Positions 55,035 through 62,145 of a stretch of 64,000 nt of DNA are shown here, one piece after another. A program made the position numbers and the translations under genes. Below the pieces are notes generated by a model. It was not told the DNA's origin. It did no database searches and was given only the letters and a program-made list of their open reading frames with translations. Position 1 is the stretch's first letter, and each line of letters starts with the position of its first letter. The stretch comes from Lentisphaera araneosa HTCC2155 (GTDB taxonomy: Bacteria > Verrucomicrobiota > Lentisphaeria > Lentisphaerales > Lentisphaeraceae), in assembly GCF_000170755.1 (NCBI RefSeq), contig NZ_ABCK01000002.1:248001-312000 (forward strand). The letters are read 5' to 3'.

Positions 55035-56864
55035 TTACTTGTAAGCTTTTAGTTGAAGTGCTTTTAGGTTGAAGCCTTCCCAGTTGCCTTTCTTAGTTTT
55101 GAACACAACTTTTTGCTTTCCTGCTTTGTCGAATTGAACCACACCTAAGCGCAAAGTTCTAACGCGTGGTAAAAGACCACGACCAAACATGCGTTTCGAT
55201 GGCATGCGGTCACCTGTGTCGAGAGCTTGAATCGTCATCGCTGTTTTACCCGCTAAGACTTCGAATTCACTATAATCCGCTTTGTCATCACAAGAATAAG
55301 TCATTTCTAAAGCGTACTTACCTGGCTTACGAACATTCACATCCCAGCTCGCTTCACTTGTTGGAGTCCATTTTTTAATCATTTCAGCATGCTTCCACTC
55401 ACCAAATTTTTCCATCCAACGCAATTGCACGACTGCACAATCTTTTTGCTTAGAGAAGAGCGAGAAGAGATTAGCTGTTGTTTCGCCGTCGAAAGCCAAA
55501 CTATGATCAACTTTTAATTTGCCGTCGTATTTAAGCTGAATCACTGGGTTAATTGCATCAGGCTTAACCTTAGGAATGCTAACGATTGTCCAGTCACCTT
55601 CTTTACTTACTTTTACATTGCCTTTGAGATTGAGAAGTGCTGCGCCAGATATTTTATTACTTAAACCTGGAAGGTAAATTTTACCACTTTGGGGCCAATC
55701 GAAGACGTGAAGGAAAAGGTTACCATGATTAACTGTTACATCTCCCCATGGAAATGCTTTGTGCCAAGGTGAAGCTTCGGCACCATAAATTGTTCCTGCG
55801 TGATTTTTGATCCACTGACCTGCTACCAATAATTCTTCGCTTGCGCCTTTTGGGATTGAGCCGTCACCACGAGGGCCAACGTTCAACATGTAAGTCCCGC
55901 CACGAGCGACAACTGAAATCACATTCTGGGCAATTTGCTCACCGCTTTTCCAGTTTTCGTCATACCAAGCGTAAGACCAAGAGTTATTCGTTGTATCGAC
56001 ACATTCCCATAAACCACCAACGTTCTCTGGTGGAATCTCCATGTCACCTAGTGAAGAGTAGTCTCCCACACCATTACCAATGCGACTATTAATAAGGCAG
56101 CGTGGTTGGTGTTTTTTCACCAAGTTCACTAGTGCCATGGAATCTTCTTTGGTCATCTTACCTGGGGTATCAAACCATAAAACTGCGAGATCGCCATATT
56201 GAGTAACAAGCTCTTTTACTTGTGGCTCACATTTCTCTTTAAAGTATTTAGAAAAGTTGGCTTCTTTAGGATTAAAATCCCAGCCATTACCGAAGGCATC
56301 TTTTTCGTTCCAGTCTTGGTACTGAGAGTAATAAAAACCAAAGCCAATACCTTGTTTACGGCATTCATCTGCCAATTCTTTCAGTGGGTCACGACCGAAG
56401 GGGCTCGCATCTTTAATATTATAATCAGAAGCCGCTGAGTCATACATCGCAAAGCCATCGTGGTGCTTGGCCGTAATAACGATGTACTTCATACCACTCT
56501 GTTTCGCCAAAGTTACCCAAGCTTTTGCATCGAACTTTACGGGGTTAAAGTCTTTAGCTAAGGCTCTGTACTCATCCACAGAAATACCAGCTAAATGCTT
56601 ATTCATAATCCATTCGCCGATGCCGAAGTGTGTCTTGCCTTTCCAATCACCTGCGAGACCCGAATAAAGACCCCAGTGAATAAACATGGCATACTTAGCT
56701 TCTTTAAACCAAGCACCGCGCTCACCTGCATCTAATTCTAAACGCTCACCCCATAATTTATCCATGTCGGTGTCGACAATTTCCTGAGGTACGGCATTCG
56801 CCACTTGTAAACTCATCATTGCTGTCATCGCAAATTTCGATGTTATCGATAATAGTTTTTTCAT
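55035..56864 (-). CDS. GH29 alpha-L-fucosidase, secreted
   Basis: The 609-residue protein has a signal peptide (about 1-24). WFKEAKYAMFIHWGLYSG opens the TIM barrel, and ITAKHHDGFAMYDS and FGFYYSQYQDWN are conserved GH29 blocks. LAVLWFDTPG contains the nucleophile Asp, and MLNVGPRGDGSIP closes the barrel. A C-terminal beta domain follows. It releases fucose from glycans with retention of configuration. It complements the GH95 enzyme at 8876. A GTAAC-type promoter candidate lies about 35-60 bp upstream. Confidence 0.95.
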   Translation of the reverse strand: MKKLLSITSKFAMTAMMSLQVANAVPQEIVDTDMDKLWGERLELDAGERGAWFKEAKYAMFIHWGLYSGLAGDWKGKTHFGIGEWIMNKHLAGISVDEYRALAKDFNPVKFDAKAWVTLAKQSGMKYIVITAKHHDGFAMYDSAASDYNIKDASPFGRDPLKELADECRKQGIGFGFYYSQYQDWNEKDAFGNGWDFNPKEANFSKYFKEKCEPQVKELVTQYGDLAVLWFDTPGKMTKEDSMALVNLVKKHQPRCLINSRIGNGVGDYSSLGDMEIPPENVGGLWECVDTTNNSWSYAWYDENWKSGEQIAQNVISVVARGGTYMLNVGPRGDGSIPKGASEELLVAGQWIKNHAGTIYGAEASPWHKAFPWGDVTVNHGNLFLHVFDWPQSGKIYLPGLSNKISGAALLNLKGNVKVSKEGDWTIVSIPKVKPDAINPVIQLKYDGKLKVDHSLAFDGETTANLFSLFSKQKDCAVVQLRWMEKFGEWKHAEMIKKWTPTSEASWDVNVRKPGKYALEMTYSCDDKADYSEFEVLAGKTAMTIQALDTGDRMPSKRMFGRGLLPRVRTLRLGVVQFDKAGKQKVVFKTKKGNWEGFNLKALQLKAYK

Positions 56865-56898
56865 ATTATAATTCCTAAATGTGTTGTGTTATTTCACT

Positions 56899-56927
56899 AT
56901 CAAACAAGGTAAGTTCGCATTTGTTAC
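56899..56927 (-). promoter_or_regulatory. ECF-like promoter candidate (GTAAC-N17-GTTTGAT), minus strand
   Basis: On the minus strand GTAAC (56927-56923) and GTTTGAT (56905-56899) are 17 bp apart, about 40 bp before the fucosidase start at 56864. Confidence 0.55.
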
Positions 56928-57014
56928 ACCGAAATACGAATTTTTTGGGAGACTTTTTAAATATTAGTCATACAGATTCTCAACTGTAACAACTCACTCT
57001 ATATTTATGACACA

Positions 57015-57503
57015 GATGGTGAGTTACATCGCAATGAGTTCTCACTTTAAATAGTCCACATCTAATGCGGGGTTTAGTACAAGAGCTAAAAAAATGCGTG
57101 ACTCGCTGTAGATGTACATACCTCGTTAATGTGGGTAAGCATGTGATAAATTAGGCTTATATCGATTCATTGAATTACTTGAGCAAGCAATAAAAAAGCC
57201 GAATTTGAGAATTCGGCTTTTATAAAATATTGAAAACTTTCATGATTATCCAGTTAACAATGTATATACATCTACAGCATATATAAATTATGGTGAAACC
57301 ATTAAACTTTAATTAGCTTAGGGCAAAGCCCTAAGACAAACCAAGGGAGAAACATAGCATGCATTTAGGTATGGAACTGAGAAGGCTCTTTAAGTAGTGT
57401 ACCTAAAGGCACACAATTTTTTACCATTGTACTAAACCCCACATTACATGTGGGGCTATTTAAAGTGACATCGCTCTGCGATGTAAGTTCTCATCCTTAA
57501 CTG
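57015..57503. repeat. Structured repeat: inverted pair around a terminator-like hairpin
   Basis: The segment 57015-57094 matches the reverse complement of 57417-57497 over about 80 bp (for example CACTTTAAATAG and GGGGTTTAGTACAA). An inner pair at 57112-57137 and 57248-57275 also matches. The centre is the hairpin AAGCCGAATTTGAGAATTCGGCTT at 57197-57219. The right half contains CTTAGGGC-AAA-GCCCTAAG, CCCCACA-TTACA-TGTGGGG and CATCGC-TCT-GCGATG. A second copy of the right half is at 60108-60264 plus 61780-61916, split by an IS110-family element. Confidence 0.8.
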
Positions 57504-57563
57504 ATAGTACGCTTAGCCAATAGTACTCACGGTCAAACGTGATCTACAAAATTTGGCAAAGAA

Positions 57564-57614
57564 ATGGCAATAACCTAAATTGTAATTCCACAAAACAAAA
57601 AAGGATATTGCCAT
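57564..57614 (+). promoter_or_regulatory. Hairpin that covers the IS110 transposase start codon
   Basis: ATGGCAATA (57564-57572) is perfectly complementary to TATTGCCAT (57606-57614), which contains the first two bases of the ATG at 57613. In a transcript that enters from outside, the stem would mask the start. This is a known way in which insertion sequences limit expression. Confidence 0.45.
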
Positions 57615-58707
57615 GAAAATGTATACTACAAAAACAAAATTTCACTGCGGAATTGATCTTCACAAATCGATGTCTTATATCTGCGTGATGGACAAAGAAG
57701 GAAAAATATACGTGCACACAGAGATCAAAAATAATGACTTTCAGTACATGAAGAAAATCCTCTCTCCTTATTGGGATGACCTTACTATTGCCTGCGAAAC
57801 TACTTACAACTGGTACAAATTATCTGATTTTTGTGAAACAGAGCCCGTTCAATTTGCCCTAGGCCATGCCCTTTATATGGGAGCAATTCATGGAGGTAAA
57901 GCAAAGAACGATAAAATAGACAGTAAAAAAATAACAGATTTGTTACGAACTAATCTCCTGCCCAAAGCGTATGCTTGTCCACGTCGGTTTCGTTCTCACC
58001 GAGATCTACTACGCCGTCGAATCAAGCTCGTGAGTATTCGCTCAGGTATATCAATTTATCTTAATCTCTTCGAAGACCAAAATAATTTAAAACATAGTTC
58101 TGCTGAGCTTCGACGAAATGCAAAGTCATCACTTCAGTTCATGGATCTTCAGACATTCCTACCAGAAGATCATCCTATGGCTCGAAACTATCAACTCAAC
58201 GCCGATTTACTAAAGATGTTTACTGATCAGTTAAAACAAATAGATAAGGACCTTGTGAAATTCACCCTTGACTCTCAGTTCAAAGAAGATTTTGAAATAG
58301 TGAAATCAATGAAAGGTATCGGAGATATTTTAGGTATGACTCTGGTTTATGAAACTCATGATATTCAAAGATTTAAAACTCCAGGTGATTATGCAAGTTA
58401 CTGTCGCGTTGTTAAATGCAAAAAAGAAAGTGCGGGAAAAAGTTATGGTTATAGTGGGACAAAAATGGGCAACCCTAACTTAAAGTGGGCCTTTGGTGAA
58501 ATCGCAATGTTAGCAAAATCAGATCCAGTAATGAAATTCTTTGCCGATGAACTCGATCAACGTCACGGTAAACGCAAAGGACGATCCATCTTTATACATA
58601 AAATATGCCGAGCTATTTATTTTATGCTTTTACGAAAGAAACCTTTTGATCCTATCGATTTTTTCGGCAGAGAAAAATATGAGCGACTCACAAAAAAAGT
58701 TCATTAA
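57613..58707 (+). CDS. IS110-family transposase (second element)
   Basis: The 364-residue protein starts after AAAAGGATATTGCC. FHCGIDLHKSMSYICV opens the RuvC-like DEDD domain, IACETTYNWY and AKNDKIDSKKITDL follow. The C-terminal domain has VKSMKGIGDILGMTLVYETHD and SYGYSGTKMGNPNLKWAFGEIAML. Such recombinases use a guide RNA that the element encodes. The frame is intact. The protein differs clearly from the other two IS110 proteins in the window. Confidence 0.93.
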   Translation: MKMYTTKTKFHCGIDLHKSMSYICVMDKEGKIYVHTEIKNNDFQYMKKILSPYWDDLTIACETTYNWYKLSDFCETEPVQFALGHALYMGAIHGGKAKNDKIDSKKITDLLRTNLLPKAYACPRRFRSHRDLLRRRIKLVSIRSGISIYLNLFEDQNNLKHSSAELRRNAKSSLQFMDLQTFLPEDHPMARNYQLNADLLKMFTDQLKQIDKDLVKFTLDSQFKEDFEIVKSMKGIGDILGMTLVYETHDIQRFKTPGDYASYCRVVKCKKESAGKSYGYSGTKMGNPNLKWAFGEIAMLAKSDPVMKFFADELDQRHGKRKGRSIFIHKICRAIYFMLLRKKPFDPIDFFGREKYERLTKKVH

Positions 58708-58719
58708 ATAAATTTAGTA

Positions 58720-59085
58720 CCTCAGTCATGAACCTATTGATTACCCTTGTTCCGTCGAGACAACTTAACTGATTAGGATATGGCTGAGTGTACACTTTAC
58801 ACTCACAGCAATTTACTGATGATGACCCACTCCTCCCCGAGCCCCTAAAACCCTGGACAGTCCAATAGAGAAGGACTGAGCCCTAACACCCAACTGAATG
58901 GGACGGCGAGGATATGACCGTTAGGAGTTTCTAAGGCGTTGAGCGCAGCTAAAAGAAAAAGTTGGACTGATCAACACGGTTCCTTTAAAACCGTTGACCT
59001 TATATGGATGGCTGGAGGGCTTCACTTTTGTGAAGACTCGTACCCACAAAGTTGAAATCAAGATGGGCACAAAGTAAAGAGCTAA
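58720..59085 (+). ncRNA. Structured non-coding 3' region of the IS110 element, candidate guide RNA
   Basis: About 365 bp after the transposase lack a gene but hold hairpins. These are GAGTGTA-CACT-TTACACTC, ACGGTT-CCTTTAA-AACCGT and CTTCAC-TTTT-GTGAAG. In IS1111-type members the guide RNA is known to lie after the transposase. A long structured 3' region fits that, but loops and element ends are not resolved. Bases 59156-59188 hold a short tandem AAATGGATGGGTA. Confidence 0.35.
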
Positions 59086-59228
59086 TTCTAAGCTTCGTTT
59101 TAAGCAAAAATAACAAAAAACGGATACAATAGATTATTGTCTACTTGACAAATATGGCTAAATGGATGGGTAAATGGATGGGTAATCGTAAAAACTTTTG
59201 TATTCGCTGTGTGACTAAAACCCTATAT

Positions 59229-59939
59229 TTAGTTTTTAGGGTTTTGGTAGGTCTCGTTACAATAAAACGGAACTTGTCCTGATGAATACTTATTATAATT
59301 AAAGGTTTTGGGTTCAGTCTCAAATATTCTCGCGTAGTAAATGAATTCAGCATGACCATCGGCAAATAATAGAGGGAATTTTAACGACTCTTCAAAATGC
59401 CACATGAAGTTATTTGGAGAGTTATTTGGTTCACTATTAGTGCCCCATTTTCCCATGAGAGATCTAGCACCAGTTAGAACATAATGTTTTGGTACTTGCA
59501 CTTGGGTTAAAAATTGGTCTTTGCCCCAGGTGGCGTGTTCATTCCAGTGATAACTACTTCCTCGTATTTCAAAAGTTGTTCGACCATCAGGCTCTCTATA
59601 ACCACCATTATGACTCCAGTTACCTTTATCAGATGGGCATTCCCACATTTTGGTCGATATGCCTTGGTACTCTTCGTAAGTATCCCATACCTCATTACGC
59701 CTTAAAGAAAACATATTATCGTTATCTAATGTATACATAAATGTACCAACTCCAATTTGCTTTAAATTACTTAAGCAAACGGCAGCTTTGCCTCTTTCTC
59801 TAGCTTTTTTTAAAGTAGGTAAAAGCAAACTGGCTAAAATGCCAATAATGGCCACGACAACCAAAAGTTCTATTAAAGTGAATCTCTTCCCAAAAGACCT
59901 CGTATTTAATGACTCCCCAAAGTTTTTGTCATTTTTCAT
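59229..59939 (-). CDS. Type II secretion-like pseudopilin
   Basis: The 236-residue protein has a leader of about 18 residues, then [21 protein letters not shown] and [21 protein letters not shown]. The C-terminal [19 protein letters not shown] carries a stretched His...DG signature. Arg precedes the cleavage point. It lies alone between two IS110-family elements and between copies of a structured repeat. I do not see the GTAAC-type promoter before it. Confidence 0.88.
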   Translation of the reverse strand: MKNDKNFGESLNTRSFGKRFTLIELLVVVAIIGILASLLLPTLKKARERGKAAVCLSNLKQIGVGTFMYTLDNDNMFSLRRNEVWDTYEEYQGISTKMWECPSDKGNWSHNGGYREPDGRTTFEIRGSSYHWNEHATWGKDQFLTQVQVPKHYVLTGARSLMGKWGTNSEPNNSPNNFMWHFEESLKFPLLFADGHAEFIYYARIFETEPKTFNYNKYSSGQVPFYCNETYQNPKN

Positions 59940-60107
59940 CCGTGTATAATCTCTTTAAATATTAAGTAGTTATATAAGGTATAAACTAAAACAGGGATAA
60001 AAACAAGTTAAAAATAAATAAAATTCGTAATTTATTTATATTAATTACGTAATTAATTATATTTACGCAATAAATTTACTTTTGATAAACTCCATAAAAC
60101 TTAAAAC

Positions 60108-60264
60108 ACAAAAGCCGAATCCTTGTGAATTCGTCCTTTATTTAAATACATGATTATCCAGTTAACGATGTATATACATCTACAGCATAGGTAAACTATG
60201 GTGAAATCATTAAACTTTAAATAGCTTAGGGCAAGTCCCAAAGACTAAGGAAGGGAGAAACATA
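60108..60264. repeat. Second copy of the structured repeat, left part
   Basis: From AAAGCCGAATCC through CATGATTATCCAGTTAACGA to AGGGAGAAACATA the sequence follows 57198-57365 with changes. It breaks at 60264, where the IS110 element begins, and resumes at 61780-61916 (TTTAGGTATGGAACTGAGAA to GCGATGTGAG). The stretch 59940-60107 before it is AT-rich and apparently empty. Confidence 0.8.
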
Positions 60265-61779
60265 TATCATGCCTTCCATGAGAAGGCGATTACAAGTTAC
60301 GGTTTACATTAAAGTTATATTATTCAGATAATTGAGAAAATCAGTTTTCAAGTGTCGATAAAATTTTGTCTTGCTTCCATTCGCACTCATTTTATGGACC
60401 GCCAAGTCCGGTGCATGATTGTATCCTATCTGATGCTGCTATCTTTAGGACGAACTATTTTATTACAACCTTGGCGTGGTTATTGTTCTAGGCATGGCCC
60501 GCAGTCATCGAATAAGACATTTGTTAAACTCTTTTCTTTTTAAATTCATTCCTTAATTTGGTTCAAAATAAATGGAGGGGAGGTTGGCTGGATTGGTGGA
60601 TAATTAAGAAGCTTTTCTTAAAGCTTGTTTGTGTAATGGAATATAATCTCCCCCACTGACCCATAAGTGATGCATTAATATCGCAAGTTTCCTCGCGATG
60701 GCAACAACAGCCTTTTTCTTGGCAATTCGTCCTCCACTACTAGCAATCCTACGACCATAATTTTTAAGATCAGAAGCAGGTGAACGGTCACTTAAAATAA
60801 ACTGAGCAGAACCAACTAATAAAGCCCTTAAATAACGATCTCCTTGCTTTGTGATACTTAATTGTTTGTCGATCTCTCCCGATTGATCTCTTTTGGGAGT
60901 TAACCCAAGAAAAGCTCCAATATCTCTACTCTTTTGAAAGCGTTTAGGGTCATCAATAGTTAATACATAAGTTAAGGCCGTAACTGGACCGACACCTGGT
61001 AGTTCCTGAAGTTTTATAGCTTCAGGGCATGACTCTTCACTAAGCATATAAATCCGATCATCCAATCCCTCAATACGGTTTGTTAAATCTTTAGATTCTT
61101 CCAAGAGTTCTCCTAAAGTCGATATCAAGTCATCAGGAATATGTGCAAGCATTCGTTCACCAAAACGATTTGATGCACAACTGGGTAAATCTGTTACACC
61201 AAAGCTCTTTAGTATGCCACGTACACAATTTATACACCTCGTGCGAGCCCCAATAAAATGCTCACGTACACGAATTACTGATAACATTTTTTGAGCAGAT
61301 AGGCTTCGGTGCTCAATGCCATGTAAAAGTTTAGGATCCATTCGAGCTACACGAGCTATTTTCTCTGCATCTTTTTCATCACATTTATTTGTGTCCCCCC
61401 AAATCATCCGCAGTTTTCGTGCATTGGCGACAATAACCTTAAAGCCCATTTCCTTGAGAATCGAAGAAACCCACATTGAACAAGCGCCTACTTCCAAAGC
61501 TATTCGAATACTTGAACGATTCTTATATTGTTCAAAATACTCATGTAAAGCTTCGATATGATTATCAATTTGTATTTGTTCGACAACTTCTCCCATTGAA
61601 TTAAGAACACAAAGGTCGTGTTTTTTGTTCCCAAGATCAATTCCGATTGTGATTTCAGGAACAGCGATAGTAATTTTAGACATGGTAGCTCTCCGTTAGT
61701 TTGTTGTGGTAACTTAATTAACGTCAGGCAAGGTCTGCTAGCAAGTGGACTTTGCCGAGGGCTGCCTTCTCATACTATC
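60265..61779 (-). mobile_element. IS1111-type IS110-family element inserted in a structured repeat
   Basis: Comparison with the intact copy at 57198-57503 places the edges near 60265 and 61779 (about 1515 bp). Subterminal inverted repeats ATGAGAAGGC (60278-60287) and GCCTTCTCAT (61764-61773) lie about 13 and 6 bp inside the edges, as is typical of the IS1111 group. The 3' non-coding side of the transposase (60288-60603, about 315 bp) is long, fits the guide-RNA position of that group, and has a GGAC/GTCC stem near 60395-60410. There is no target duplication. Confidence 0.75.
60604..61683 (-). CDS. IS110-family transposase (third element)
   Basis: The 359-residue protein has ITIGIDLGNKKHDLCV, ALEVGACSMW and NKCDEKDAEKIARVARMD as the RuvC-like DEDD part. 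The C-terminal domain has LPGVGPVTALTYVLTID, FLGLTPKRDQSGEIDKQ and ITKQGDRYLRALLVGSA. The start at 61683 is preceded by ACGGAGAGCTACC. It is intact and probably able to work with its own guide RNA. Confidence 0.94.
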   Translation of the reverse strand: MSKITIAVPEITIGIDLGNKKHDLCVLNSMGEVVEQIQIDNHIEALHEYFEQYKNRSSIRIALEVGACSMWVSSILKEMGFKVIVANARKLRMIWGDTNKCDEKDAEKIARVARMDPKLLHGIEHRSLSAQKMLSVIRVREHFIGARTRCINCVRGILKSFGVTDLPSCASNRFGERMLAHIPDDLISTLGELLEESKDLTNRIEGLDDRIYMLSEESCPEAIKLQELPGVGPVTALTYVLTIDDPKRFQKSRDIGAFLGLTPKRDQSGEIDKQLSITKQGDRYLRALLVGSAQFILSDRSPASDLKNYGRRIASSGGRIAKKKAVVAIARKLAILMHHLWVSGGDYIPLHKQALRKAS

Positions 61780-61916
61780 TTTAGGTATGGAACTGAGAAG
61801 GCTGTTTTAGTAGTGTAACTAAAGGCACACAATTTGTTGTCCCCGTACTAAACCCCACATTACATGTGGGACTATTTAAAGTAACATCGCTCTGCGATGT
61901 GAGTTTTCATCCTTAA
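61780..61916. repeat. Second copy of the structured repeat, right part
   Basis: TTTAGGTATGGAACTGAGAA and the following ACTAAACCCCACATTACATG and CATCGCTCTGCGATG match 57364-57500. The stems CCCACA-TTACA-TGTGGG and CATCGC-TCT-GCGATG are kept. Bases 61917-62082 show no gene. Confidence 0.85.
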
Positions 61917-62082
61917 GTGCTTAATCACTTAAATGTTTTAAAATACCTTCATGGATAATTTTTTATAAAAGTACGTGACATTGATCTTGTTTAGCTCTCT
62001 TTAAACTTTACTAGCTAAAGCATTTATCAATGCTATTTTCGGCGCAAATAAAATGACTGTATTTGCTTAAAGAAAGAATATT

Positions 62083-62110
62083 ATATTGATATATTCGAAT
62101 ATGTGAATAT
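62083..62110. promoter_or_regulatory. 28-bp near-perfect palindrome before metH, likely operator
   Basis: The palindrome is centred on TTCGAA with ATATTGAT on the left and ATGTGAATAT on the right. 24 of 28 positions are symmetric. It ends 35 bp before the metH start. A dimeric regulator of methionine genes is a reasonable guess. No riboswitch-like structure was evident. Confidence 0.5.
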
Positions 62111-62145
62111 AGTGCCCAAAATTTAACCTACGGATTCATTCATTT

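Noticed and set aside
60352-60543. 63-residue frame 3' of the third IS110 element
   Set aside because: It lies in the long non-coding 3' part of the element, where a guide RNA is expected, and looks random.
61882-61915. Another GTAAC-N17-GTTTTC match
   Set aside because: It lies inside the structured repeat, and the other repeat copy has GTGAC there. No gene starts at a suitable distance.
61930-62145. SAM or cobalamin riboswitch before metH
   Set aside because: I found none of the conserved cores. Only a DNA palindrome is evident.
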